Positions 1 through 8,205 of a DNA stretch of 64,000 nt are shown piece after piece. This stretch comes from Photobacterium frigidiphilum. GTDB lineage: Bacteria; Pseudomonadota; Gammaproteobacteria; Enterobacterales; Vibrionaceae. Both the position numbers and the translations under genes were made by a program. The stretch's first letter is position 1. The number at the start of each line of letters is the position of its first letter. Below the pieces are notes generated by a model. That model was not told the DNA's origin. It worked only from the letters and a program-made list of their open reading frames with translations, and did not search any database. The stretch is taken from the NCBI RefSeq assembly GCF_003025615.1, contig NZ_PYMJ01000008.1, forward strand, positions 62,001 to 126,000, written 5' to 3'.

Positions 1-67
1 TTTCCTTGATCATTACTACTCCAGCTTATTGCACAAAAAAACAAAAAACACTTGGATGACTCAATAG

Positions 68-1375
68 TCACGCCGTTTTTAACGATGCGCACAATTGATC
101 AAGCAACAAGGCTCTTTGTCGGAAGTCCACAAAGAAGTTATTAATGAGTAGCACAACGCCATTTCCAGTTTCCGGATCAATCATAACGCGTGACAAAATG
201 CCTGGCCCACCACCATCATGCCCCCAGAATGTGCCGTGTCGGGTCGTTCTAAATTGGAACCACCCCAGCCCAAGCACGCTGCCCGTTCGTGGATCACTGC
301 GCTGAACCTGCCACATACTTTCGATGGTTTCTCTTTTAAGTAATGGCGTCTCGGTATTGTACTGCGGCAAAAATGACTGCATAAAGGTGGTTAATGCCGT
401 TGTGGAAGAGCCTAATAATCCAGCTGCATTAAAAGGAGAAAAATAACTGCAATCATCAAAGGCGAAATACGTTTTATTTCCATCAAATGGTATCGCGGTC
501 TGACTTAAGTAACCTCGCTCTTTCATACTTTGGGTAAATACAGCCATGACTGGAGCACGAGGGCTATTTTTCGCTTCATACGGTGTAATTATTTTTTGTT
601 GATCCAAATCGTTCTTCTGCCAACCAATATCTTTTATTCCTAATGGAGAAAAAATATATTTATGCGTGTATTCCTCGAAAGAGAGGTTTGTCACTTGTTC
701 AATCAGATAGGCTGCTAATAAAGCATTCAGGTTTGAATAACCGGCGATCACACCAATGGGATCCGGTGTCACATTCGCAAAGTCTCCCGGCCGATATAGG
801 TCAAAAGCCAGATCTGGATTGTAATTAATGCCGTTAGGGGCGAGGTAAGATGTAATCCAGCCTTTCAGATCAACGGAATAATCTTTACAGAAAAAATCTG
901 CCATGCTGTCTGGTGCTGATGTCATTCTTCGCGAAGACAAAGATGAAGCGTGGGTTAACAATTGATAGGGAGTGATTGGGGTGTCAGGAAAATGTGGATT
1001 ACGTAAGTCAAACCCTAAATAGTCACTAACATCCCCATCCAGTTTGATCTGACCTTTTTCCACCAGTTGCATCACGGCAGTCCAAGTGATTAACTTGGAG
1101 ACTGAGCCTATGGTTGGCCATATACTTTCAAGAGTTGCAGGCTTTTTATTCTCCAAATTCTGATAACCAACACTTTTCCCCCAGGCCAACTCACCATTTT
1201 TGATTAGCGCTGCACTGATACTGGCCGCCGGTAGAGCAGTTAATGCATTTTCTAGCAAGTCATCAAGTGCCTCCTCTGGTGTCTGCTGCTCGGTAAGAAG
1301 CCAGGCTCCAGTTCCACCAGCCAATCCTGTTAGCCCGACACCTTTTAATAGCGTTCTTCTCGAAATACTATTCAT
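68..1375 (-). CDS. Tat-exported serine hydrolase (beta-lactamase / class C PBP-like family)
   Basis: Probable periplasmic serine beta-lactamase-fold hydrolase or esterase. The N-terminus carries a twin-arginine signal (SRRTLLKG, then a glycine/alanine-rich hydrophobic stretch), so export as a folded protein is expected. The family's three active-site elements are visible: SVSK around residue 91 (nucleophile Ser and Lys), a YSN triad near residue 214, and HDGG near residue 388 in place of the KTG box. Length (435 aa) fits beta-lactamase domain PF00144 proteins. The ATG start follows GAGTGACAA and begins exactly at the Tat signal. It is monocistronic as far as can be seen. Substrate cannot be deduced: family members include peptidases, esterases and antibiotic hydrolases, and nothing here points to a resistance role. 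Confidence 0.85.
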   Translation of the reverse strand: MNSISRRTLLKGVGLTGLAGGTGAWLLTEQQTPEEALDDLLENALTALPAASISAALIKNGELAWGKSVGYQNLENKKPATLESIWPTIGSVSKLITWTAVMQLVEKGQIKLDGDVSDYLGFDLRNPHFPDTPITPYQLLTHASSLSSRRMTSAPDSMADFFCKDYSVDLKGWITSYLAPNGINYNPDLAFDLYRPGDFANVTPDPIGVIAGYSNLNALLAAYLIEQVTNLSFEEYTHKYIFSPLGIKDIGWQKNDLDQQKIITPYEAKNSPRAPVMAVFTQSMKERGYLSQTAIPFDGNKTYFAFDDCSYFSPFNAAGLLGSSTTALTTFMQSFLPQYNTETPLLKRETIESMWQVQRSDPRTGSVLGLGWFQFRTTRHGTFWGHDGGGPGILSRVMIDPETGNGVVLLINNFFVDFRQRALLLDQLCASLKTA

Positions 1376-1731
1376 TTGTCACTCATCCCTAAATATAACG
1401 CAATCTTCATTTTCCTCTTTTAACGGGATTGCGAACACGAAAGTATTTACCCAGGCTGCATCAATGCGGTGATACACACTAAATTCATGAAAAAGAGTAG
1501 CTCTTGCTTAACTAAAAGATCGTCTTGGCCCAGTTCTGTTATTCCTGTAATACCTATTATTTCCCAAACAAAAAATTATTCTTATTACAATATTCCAGTT
1601 TATATCTCAGTACGGAGGAAACCACTTGCTTTAAATATGTGGGATGAAACTAATCACAATGAGTTCGGCCAAGCTTAAAAAGCCACTAAACTTTAACCAC
1701 TACAAAACAATTAATACAACAAGTTACGATA
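1376..1731. other. Intergenic stretch with no gene recognised
   Basis: About 355 AT-rich bases between a minus-strand hydrolase start and a plus-strand membrane protein. Short open frames here have no ribosome binding site and no recognisable composition. It should hold the promoters of both divergent genes, but no clear -35/-10 pair stands out. Confidence 0.4.
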
Positions 1732-2265
1732 TTGCGCTATTTTTTGATAACATGCTCAGCATTATACAAGGAAGTGATAAACGTATTGGAAGCTAACCGT
1801 AGAAGTTTTCGTGAAAATAGTAGTAGGGTAAGTGCGCTTATCATATTGTCGATCGTGCTAAACGGCTTTCTATCGTCCATTGTAGTGCTTAACCCAACCG
1901 CATTTTCTGGTAATAGTAATTGGTTAACGGCACCGCTGACTGAAAAGATCTTAATCTGTACAGCAGAAGGTTTGCGATGGATAGACCCAAGTACGTTACT
2001 GCAAAAGAATGCTCAACAATCAGCATTCTCCAGTGACAAATCATCGCTTAATCACAATCAATACCAACACTACCAATTTCACTGCCCACTCTTAAAGCAC
2101 CACCAGCCCGCAGAATTATTGGCGTATTTAGGTATATTCATCCTATTCGCCATGTTGGTTGTAGCTACGCTTAAGAGGCTCTCGCTTTGCCCCTTTTTCT
2201 GCTATGAAAAAATGTACCTTACTTATGCTCCTAAACAGTCTCCGCCTTATTGCGATAAAAAATAA
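1732..2265 (+). CDS. DUF2946-like membrane protein linked to copper handling
   Basis: Small protein of up to 177 residues. It has a hydrophobic segment near residues 37-57, an ILICTAEG motif, a histidine-rich middle with HCPLL, and a second membrane segment near residues 128-148. The pattern (membrane helix, a Cys-containing motif after it, a later HCP motif, a second helix) resembles DUF2946 proteins, commonly encoded next to copper chaperones; the next gene is a PCuAC chaperone 82 bp downstream. The start is uncertain: the frame opens with TTG, and a GTG at 1774 or TTG at 1786 would remove 14 or 18 residues. The membrane topology and metal role are inference from family and neighbour. Confidence 0.55.
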   Translation: MRYFLITCSALYKEVINVLEANRRSFRENSSRVSALIILSIVLNGFLSSIVVLNPTAFSGNSNWLTAPLTEKILICTAEGLRWIDPSTLLQKNAQQSAFSSDKSSLNHNQYQHYQFHCPLLKHHQPAELLAYLGIFILFAMLVVATLKRLSLCPFFCYEKMYLTYAPKQSPPYCDKK

Positions 2266-2347
2266 ACTAAAAAAATCAGCTAACAATTAGAAGAAAATAT
2301 CCACCCATTCACAATGCAACTTTAAAACAAGCATAACGAGGTGGAAC

Positions 2348-2854
2348 ATGGAGAAAGTCATGAAAAAAAATACATTCATCACCCTGCTATTTAGTAGCGC
2401 ACTATTTCTATCAAGCTTTGCAAGTGCGCACGATTACAAAGTGGGAGACTTGCAAATTGACCACCCTTGGTCAAAAGCTGTACCACCCAATTCATCGGTT
2501 GCTGCAGCCTTTTTCAATGTAACGAATCATGGCAGCGAAAATGATGGATTGATCAGTGCTGAATCCCCAATTGCAGACAAAGTAGAATTACATGCTCATA
2601 TTCATGAAGACGGCATGATGAAGATGCGTGAAGTTAAAAATATTGAGATCCCAGCAAATGATGGTACTGCACTAAAACCGGGTGCCAACCACATCATGTT
2701 TTTTAACCTTACTAAGGTGCCAAAATTAGGCGATCGATTTCCACTGACACTGCATTTTAAAAACGCGGGGGAAATTACTATTGAGGTTGCAGTTGAAAAA
2801 GCAACATATCAGATGGAAATGAAACCTGAAAAGACAAAAGAGCAGCACCATTAA
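2348..2854 (+). CDS. Periplasmic copper chaperone PCuAC (DUF461)
   Basis: Exported Cu(I) chaperone of the PCuAC family, which delivers copper to respiratory oxidases (family knowledge). A signal peptide with cleavage after ASA precedes the mature start HDYKVGD. The copper-site pattern of spaced His/Met ligands is present: His residues in HAHIHEDGMMKM and later the HxM pair in NHIMFF. The tail ends in Met/His-rich sequence (MEMKPEK then QHH), which may add metal ligands. The ATG is preceded by AACGAGGTGGAAC, a good ribosome binding site. It follows the DUF2946-like gene in the same direction and is followed by a strong hairpin, so the two probably form a short operon. Confidence 0.88.
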   Translation: MEKVMKKNTFITLLFSSALFLSSFASAHDYKVGDLQIDHPWSKAVPPNSSVAAAFFNVTNHGSENDGLISAESPIADKVELHAHIHEDGMMKMREVKNIEIPANDGTALKPGANHIMFFNLTKVPKLGDRFPLTLHFKNAGEITIEVAVEKATYQMEMKPEKTKEQHH

Positions 2855-2883
2855 CGACTAAATAGCCACAGTTCACTAACATC

Positions 2884-2921
2884 AAGCCGTTTCTTTTGTT
2901 CTCGCAAAGAAGCGGCTTTTT
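2884..2921 (+). terminator. Rho-independent terminator after the copper chaperone gene
   Basis: Stem AAGCCGTTTCTTT pairs with AAAGAAGCGGCTT (one G-T wobble), followed by a T run. It lies 30 bp after the PCuAC stop. Confidence 0.8.
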
Positions 2922-3080
2922 GATAGATAAGATAATTACTCGAAACAAGCCCCTCCACTTCCTTGCATGAAATCTATTTGTACCACAAAATGAAGTGATT
3001 GAAATTTATGCATTCAGCACCCACTACGCTGAATATTCATCGCGTTCAGGTAAGATGAGTCATATCACAAGGATGTTAAC

Positions 3081-3962
3081 GTGTTAGAAAAAGTTATTGG
3101 CATACTCTTTCCAGTTTTTGCAATTGTACTTGTGGGTTATGCCATAGCGAAGTTACTTAAACCCGATTTCAAACCTATTAACCGGATTAATATGGATGTG
3201 TTTTGTCCTGCATTGATCTTTTCATCTTTAGTGATGATGAAACCCGATACCACCCAGTTATGGCTATTGGTCGCGGCTGCATGTGCAGTATTATTGCCGG
3301 GGTTATTAATGATCCCACTTACCCGCATGAATAAATTATCTTTCAAGGCGTGGGCACCACCACAAATGTTTCGAAACAGCGGGAACCTTGCCATTCCATT
3401 GTTTGGCTATACCTTTGGTGAATCGGCAATGGGGGCTGCGGTATTACTTTTTGTAGTTGCAACCACCCTACACATCACTCTAGGCATGGCGTTGCTGACG
3501 AATAAAGAATCTCTCTCGCTCAAACAACTTTTTAAAACACCACTCTTGCTGGCGACGCTGGCAGCATTAGCTTTTAATTTATTGAATATTCCGGTATGGC
3601 AACCCTTATATGAAGCCACGCATTTACTCGGTCAAGCATCTATACCAGTCATGCTGTTGTCGTTGGGCGCACAAATGGTTAACTTACATAAATCAGGTAT
3701 ACGGGTAGGCTTAATGACCACCCTATTTAGCTTAGCCACTGGTGCCATTAGTTTTGCTGTTATTTATTTCTTTTTACCCTTACCACATCAACAACTGCAA
3801 ATGATGGTGTTATTCACCATGCTACCACCTGCGGTAATGAACTTCTTGTTTGCTGAACGCTTTAATATCGAACCTGAAAATGTTGCATCCATGGTGTTAT
3901 TCGGCAATTTTTTTGCCATCATCACATTGCCTTTATTACTGTGGATCGCACTGGCAATCTAG
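3081..3962 (+). CDS. AEC family transporter (auxin efflux carrier type)
   Basis: Inner-membrane permease of 293 residues with about ten hydrophobic helices. The two-halved architecture and the motif NRINMDVFCPALIF near residue 34 are typical of bacterial AEC/YfdV-type permeases. A conserved FRNSGNLAIPLFGY segment near residue 100 is the family's broken-helix N/G/P region. Start is GTG with AAGG nine bases upstream. It is flanked by unrelated genes and seems to stand alone. Family members export or import small carboxylates; the substrate here cannot be told. Confidence 0.82.
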   Translation: MLEKVIGILFPVFAIVLVGYAIAKLLKPDFKPINRINMDVFCPALIFSSLVMMKPDTTQLWLLVAAACAVLLPGLLMIPLTRMNKLSFKAWAPPQMFRNSGNLAIPLFGYTFGESAMGAAVLLFVVATTLHITLGMALLTNKESLSLKQLFKTPLLLATLAALAFNLLNIPVWQPLYEATHLLGQASIPVMLLSLGAQMVNLHKSGIRVGLMTTLFSLATGAISFAVIYFFLPLPHQQLQMMVLFTMLPPAVMNFLFAERFNIEPENVASMVLFGNFFAIITLPLLLWIALAI

Positions 3963-4119
3963 CCCGATAGTGACACCGCGAATAATGGAATGCCCTATTT
4001 AGCATTGAGGAAATGATTACAGTGCATTTCGAATGCGTCCTTTTCTTGGTTTACTCTCAAATATCTGCGACAATCCTCACGAAATAAAAATTATTAACTT
4101 ATAACTACACGGCGCACCC

Positions 4120-4413
4120 ATGAAACTATTAATTCGCAACCTTGATCGCATCACAACTGAAGCTGAACTTCAGGCAATGTTTGAGACTCACGGTAAAGTG
4201 CAATCTTGCTCATTGGTCATGGATAAAGAGACTGGCGATTCAAAAGGCTTTGCATTTGTTGAAATGCCTAAAATTGGCGAAGCAAAAGCTGCAATGCAAG
4301 CTCTTAACGGCCTAAAAGTTGCTGGTAATAAAATTCGCGTTAAAAAAACTGACGTGGCTCCAGGTGCAAGCAACAGCACAGAAGACAGCGCAAGCGACGA
4401 TACTAACGAATAA
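4120..4413 (+). CDS. RNA-binding protein with one RRM domain
   Basis: Single RNA recognition motif protein of 97 aa. RNP2 is LLIRNL at residues 3-8 and RNP1 is KGFAFVEM near residues 43-50, with the aromatic residues that stack on RNA. The C-terminal 20 residues are acidic, Ser/Asp-rich and likely disordered (NSTEDSASDDTNE). Bacterial RRM proteins of this size are common in gamma-proteobacteria and cyanobacteria, and some are cold-induced (family knowledge). The roughly 155-bp upstream leader could hold a promoter and a long 5' UTR, but no cold-shock element was recognised. Confidence 0.88.
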   Translation: MKLLIRNLDRITTEAELQAMFETHGKVQSCSLVMDKETGDSKGFAFVEMPKIGEAKAAMQALNGLKVAGNKIRVKKTDVAPGASNSTEDSASDDTNE

Positions 4414-4442
4414 TCAGTTCGATTCATGTTCTGATATTTGAT

Positions 4443-4476
4443 AAAAGGGGGTATATATTGCCCTCATTTTTTATGT
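4443..4476 (+). terminator. Weak terminator after the RRM gene
   Basis: A short AGGG...CCCT stem is followed by CATTTTTTAT. The stem is only about 4-5 bp, so the call rests mainly on the T run and position. Confidence 0.4.
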
Positions 4477-4514
4477 CTACTTTTCACCAAATTTATATCT
4501 CAATAACAGCAACA

Positions 4515-4868
4515 TCATCCACCTTCCCTTATCAGACCCTGTACTCTGTTTTCTACCTTCCATGTAAAAACCACAGCCAAAGTGCGAACCATGAGTCTTG
4601 ATGATTGAGAGCCTGCATTTCCACCACTATCGAACAATAATGGTAAAAAGAAAACAAGTGCAATATAGGAGGTGATAATATCTTCAAAATAAGCAATGCC
4701 AGCACCCGAAAATAGGTTTCCAAACACAAGCAACACAAACCAAAATACGCGTTTCTTGTAGAGCATACTGATCGATGCATCTTTAATACTGACACTCAGT
4801 GTATCGATGGAAGCGCCTTTATGAATATCTTCTGTTACTTCAGCTTCTGATAGTACTCTCTCTGAACA
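4515..4868 (-). pseudogene. Remnant of a magnesium transporter (MgtE)
   Basis: Read on the minus strand, an uninterrupted frame from about 4868 to 4515 encodes the start of an MgtE membrane domain. Visible pieces are VTEDIHKGAS (cytoplasmic linker), LYKKRVFWFVLLVFG (first helix), IAYFEDII, and the hallmark FLPLLFDSGGNAGSQSS, which forms part of the ion pore in MgtE. The N-domain and CBS domains are missing upstream (an in-frame TGA stands at the edge), and later helices are missing downstream, where the frame runs into VVFTWKVENRVQG. No start codon with a ribosome site exists. It is a decayed internal fragment, not a working transporter. Confidence 0.75.
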
Positions 4869-5041
4869 AGTGAGCTTTCAACTTAGAAGACAAATTAAGA
4901 TCTAATCACCAGGACCGCTTCTATATCGCTAAAATCATAGTTTAGACGTGTTTACGGCCCTAAAAATCGAGGAGGGAAGCTATACAAAACAAAGTTAGCT
5001 AGGTAGTATTCTGTCAGTAAATATTGAATAGTGTTATCACG

Positions 5042-5689
5042 ATGGAACAAAGTAAAAGCGTTAAGAATGCAGACATATTGTTGCAGCAATATGCAGCTGT
5101 TGCCGATGGTATTACGCTACTGTTTTCAGATTATGTTGAAGTCATTATTCACGATCTGGACAGTCAGAGTGTGGTCTATATTGCCAATAATATCTCTAAG
5201 CGAAAAATAGGTGACCCGTCCTCATTAGAAGACGTTAATTTCGATCAAGCGGAAACGGTAATTGGTCCCTATGAAAAACTAAATTGGGATGGTAAAAAGA
5301 TATGCTCAACGAGTGTGGTGCTGAGGAATGCAAAAAATACCCCAATCGGCATGTTATGTATCAATATGAATACGGCGCCAGTCGAAGCCGCGCAAGAAGC
5401 ATTAGCCCTATTGTTGCCGATCAAAAACCTTATTCCACAACCTGAAAAATTATTTCATGATGACTGGCAAGATAAAGTAAATAGCTTTATTCATGCTTGG
5501 CTCGCAAGTAAACATCAAACCATCTCTTCATTGTCACAACAAGAGAAGCGGTTATTAGTTGAAGCACTGTTTGATGAAGGGGCTTTCAAAGGGAAAAGTT
5601 CGGCGGATTATGTTGCGAATGTATTAAGTATGGGACGCGCGACAGTCTTCAATTATTTACGTGAGATCAAAAAAGCACGTCAAAAATAG
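5042..5689 (+). CDS. YheO/DauR-like transcriptional regulator (PAS-like plus HTH)
   Basis: About 215-residue DNA-binding regulator. The N-terminal half is the YheO-like PAS domain (FSDYVEVIIHDL, then GMLCINMN near residue 105), and the C-terminal HTH_22 domain ends with ADYVANVLSMGRATVFNYLREIK. DauR, in this family, represses D-arginine catabolism genes (family knowledge). Here it is convergent with an aminotransferase and a cyclodeaminase that act on amino acids, so it may control them. Start: the frame can open at a TTG at 5024, but the ATG at 5042 is chosen; neither has a strong ribosome site. A shared hairpin separates it from the aminotransferase. Confidence 0.8.
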   Translation: MEQSKSVKNADILLQQYAAVADGITLLFSDYVEVIIHDLDSQSVVYIANNISKRKIGDPSSLEDVNFDQAETVIGPYEKLNWDGKKICSTSVVLRNAKNTPIGMLCINMNTAPVEAAQEALALLLPIKNLIPQPEKLFHDDWQDKVNSFIHAWLASKHQTISSLSQQEKRLLVEALFDEGAFKGKSSADYVANVLSMGRATVFNYLREIKKARQK

Positions 5690-5692
5690 CAA

Positions 5693-5720
5693 TCATGCCC
5701 TCAACAAACTAAGGGCATGA
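5693..5720. terminator. Bidirectional terminator between convergent genes
   Basis: Perfect 9-bp stem TCATGCCCT / AGGGCATGA with a 10-base loop. It lies between the stop of the DauR-like gene (plus) and the stop of the aminotransferase (minus), with AT-rich flanks on both sides. Confidence 0.7.
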
Positions 5721-5731
5721 ATTTAAATATC

Positions 5732-6856
5732 TTAGTGTGATATTTCAGCGAGAAACTCAGAAACCTTCTTCAAACCTTCTTTTAGTACTTGTGGGTTATT
5801 GGCATAACCTATCCGTACATACCCTTCCATTTCTAATACACTTCCGGGCGTAAACATCACTCCTTTTGATTCAAGTAACTTCACGCAAAAGTCGCGCGAG
5901 GACATGTCTAAATCATATTTTAGTAACGCTATCGTTCCCGATGTTGGCTTTACATAGCTAATAAGTGGTTCATTTTTGACCCAAGCATCCAATACAGCTC
6001 GGTTGGTTTGACAAATATCGCGACTTCTTTGCAAGATGGCGTCACGACACTCTAACGCAATACAAGCAAAGTGATCATTCAACATGCCAACGCTTATCGT
6101 ATTGTAATCACGGTGGATGCAGACTTTTTCAATCAGCTCTTCAGGGGCTGCAATCCAACCAAGTCTTAATCCAGCCAAGGAAAACGACTTCGACATGCTT
6201 GCCGTGCTGATCCCCTTCTCGTATAGATCGGCTATCGAAGCCGTAAAACCATTACCTTCAGTATCGGTGCCTCGATACACCTCATCACACAAGATATATG
6301 CGTCACAAGCTCGAGCAATGTCTACAATTCGCTTTAATAAACTTTCATCCATCAATGCCCCTGTTGGGTTATTAGGATTATTGATAGTAATTAGGCGAGT
6401 ATTTTGCGTCGTGAGTTTTTGTAGCTGTTCTAAATCGGGTAAAAATTGATTTTCTTCTTTCAGTTTTAGCACCTGTACGTCTGCGCCATAGCTTTCTGGG
6501 ATCGAATAATGCTGCTGATAGGTAGGAAGCACAGATACGACACGATCACCCGGTTCAATTAAGGTTTCATGAATCAGTGCATTCGCTCCAATCGCACCAT
6601 GGGTGATCAATATATTGCTGCGCTTCTGGTTATGATAAAGCGCGGTCACATTATCACGCAGTCGATCAGAGCCTTCAATCGCACCATATGTCAGCTTCAT
6701 GGGTAACAGTTCATCGATGATACAATCTCTCTTACCCGACATATCGAGTAGCTGCTCGACCGTCAACGACTCCACACACGTTTCTGCTAAATTATAGATA
6801 CAGCTATTTTCGTATTCGTTCATCCAAATCTCGACACCAAACTCTTTGATTTTCAT
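5732..6856 (-). CDS. PLP-dependent aminotransferase, class I/II
   Basis: Fold-type I PLP enzyme of about 374 residues. Visible elements are ITHGAIGANALI (phosphate-binding region), NNPNNPTGALMD (the cofactor-binding NNPxNPTG motif), LCDEVYRG (Asp for the pyridine nitrogen) and SMSKSFSLAGLRLGW, whose Lys should form the Schiff base. By overall look it resembles the capreomycidine-synthase/VioD-like branch, but this is only an impression. Start: an upstream ATG at 6877 is possible, but the ATG at 6856 is preceded by GAAGGATATGCT and is preferred. It lies 48 bp downstream of the ornithine-cyclodeaminase-like gene on the same strand, so the two are probably co-transcribed and act on one amino-acid pathway. 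Confidence 0.82.
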   Translation of the reverse strand: MKIKEFGVEIWMNEYENSCIYNLAETCVESLTVEQLLDMSGKRDCIIDELLPMKLTYGAIEGSDRLRDNVTALYHNQKRSNILITHGAIGANALIHETLIEPGDRVVSVLPTYQQHYSIPESYGADVQVLKLKEENQFLPDLEQLQKLTTQNTRLITINNPNNPTGALMDESLLKRIVDIARACDAYILCDEVYRGTDTEGNGFTASIADLYEKGISTASMSKSFSLAGLRLGWIAAPEELIEKVCIHRDYNTISVGMLNDHFACIALECRDAILQRSRDICQTNRAVLDAWVKNEPLISYVKPTSGTIALLKYDLDMSSRDFCVKLLESKGVMFTPGSVLEMEGYVRIGYANNPQVLKEGLKKVSEFLAEISH

Positions 6857-6903
6857 AGCATATCCTTCATTAATCATGGTCTAAAAGTAACTGGTATTTT
6901 AGG

Positions 6904-7887
6904 TTATTCACCTTTAAGAGCTTGTTGCCAAATGCCATAAGCGATCGCAACATCTTCCAACCCCAATCCAATTGAACGGAAGAAAACAGGTCTTTTATAA
7001 TCAGGCATATCACACTTTCCGGAAACAAGATCTGCAAGGTCTCCGACTATGTTATTGGTATCCCAATCGTGTAACTTAACCGCTAAACACATTTCTCCCG
7101 CACTGCTCGGTGTCGTTTCTTTATAATCACAATAAACGTCGATATCGTTAAGCATTTCTGGTGGAATTTCATGGGCGTTCACAGCGTTGGTACTGATAGA
7201 AGTGATCAGTGCCGATGCCTTTACATGCGCTTTAGCAATCACTGGGGTCGCTGAAGAGGTGCAGAGCATGATGACATCCGCTTGGTTTGTCGCATCCATA
7301 ACGGAAGTTGATATTTCGATTCTTGAGTCCATGGCACGAACAGTCGATTGGCGTTCTAGATCGTCACTTAGTTCTGGCGCGAAAACATAAATGGTTTTCC
7401 AATTACGCAGACCTAACACATGACGAAGATGAGCTAATGCAACATTGCCAGCCCCGACCATAGCCAATTGTTGGCTTTGTTGAGGTGCAAGGCAATCAAT
7501 CGCGAGGGCTGTTGTTCCTGCCGTTCTTTCTACCGTCAGTTGTCCAGAATCACACCACAGTAGTGGTTGCCCAGTCTTCATCGACATCAAATTCGTCCAT
7601 GCAGTAATAACCGGCGTGGTTTCCGTCACTATATACGGTGAAAGTTTAGCACCAAATACGCCTTCATCGGCTAGCGCACCCAGGTAAGTAATGTAGTCCC
7701 CTTTATCATCAGGAAAAGGGGTGAGTGTTTGATTTGGCTGAACCGCCTTTTGATTTGCGATCGCTGTAAACAACTCTTTCATGAGCGATTGAACATCTAG
7801 TTTAGGTAATAATTCACTCACCGCTTTGTCATCTAAAATGAAAGGAGCGTGGCTATGATTGAAGTGGTCCATAAGCATCTTTTTCAC
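6904..7887 (-). CDS. Ornithine cyclodeaminase / mu-crystallin family protein
   Basis: NAD(P)-dependent enzyme of the OCD/mu-crystallin family, about 327 aa. The Rossmann motif is visible as MVGAGNVALAHL near residue 142, followed by IYVFAPELSDD. Family reactions include ornithine to proline, alanine dehydrogenation and ketimine reduction; the exact one cannot be read from sequence. Start is uncertain: GTG 7887, ATG 7878 and ATG 7872 are all in frame and lack a strong ribosome site. The pairing with an aminotransferase suggests turnover of a basic or D-amino acid (inference). The first 17 codons and upstream region recur as a broken copy at 18681-18790. Confidence 0.82.
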   Translation of the reverse strand: MKKMLMDHFNHSHAPFILDDKAVSELLPKLDVQSLMKELFTAIANQKAVQPNQTLTPFPDDKGDYITYLGALADEGVFGAKLSPYIVTETTPVITAWTNLMSMKTGQPLLWCDSGQLTVERTAGTTALAIDCLAPQQSQQLAMVGAGNVALAHLRHVLGLRNWKTIYVFAPELSDDLERQSTVRAMDSRIEISTSVMDATNQADVIMLCTSSATPVIAKAHVKASALITSISTNAVNAHEIPPEMLNDIDVYCDYKETTPSSAGEMCLAVKLHDWDTNNIVGDLADLVSGKCDMPDYKRPVFFRSIGLGLEDVAIAYGIWQQALKGE

Positions 7888-8013
7888 ACATCTGATTGAT
7901 TAACACAACAACAATAATACTACTTAGTATAATTTATACTGTGAAGTATATTATGTTTTTCAATTTAATCCCCTCTAATAACTTATCGAAGAAATACGTG
8001 TTTTGTTGCAACC
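7836..8013. repeat. Left copy of a direct repeat flanking the sensory island
   Basis: Bases 7836-7895 (5' end of the cyclodeaminase gene plus leader) and 7964-8013 recur almost exactly and in the same orientation at 18681-18790. Between the two blocks this copy keeps about 68 extra AT-rich bases, likely the native promoter, that the right copy lacks. The two copies bracket the chemoreceptor, kinase and regulator genes. Confidence 0.8.
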
Positions 8014-8124
8014 CATCACTGCCTGGTCGCTTGCACAATAATGCCGCTCTGCAGTGGATCACCCTATTAATTGATATTGTTGTTAATTATTCTTGCTTGA
8101 TAACAATGACTTGAAATGGCGGCA

Positions 8125-8155
8125 TAAAAAAAGGCTTCTAGATTTAGAAGCCTTT
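8125..8155 (-). terminator. Terminator of the chemoreceptor gene
   Basis: 11-bp stem AAAGGCTTCTA / TAGAAGCCTTT with a 4-base loop. On the minus strand it is followed by a run of seven T, about 50 bp past the MCP stop. Confidence 0.88.
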
Positions 8156-8205
8156 ATAAGCGGATTGTTTAAGCTAAATTGTCTCTATTACTGTGTTTGA
8201 AAAGC

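Noticed and set aside
643..828. Several plus-strand ORFs inside the serine hydrolase, kinases and chemoreceptor
   Set aside because: They are antisense shadows; the minus-strand genes carry full family motifs over the same bases.
1469..1678. 69-codon plus-strand ORF
   Set aside because: No ribosome site, no natural-looking composition, no recognised motif.
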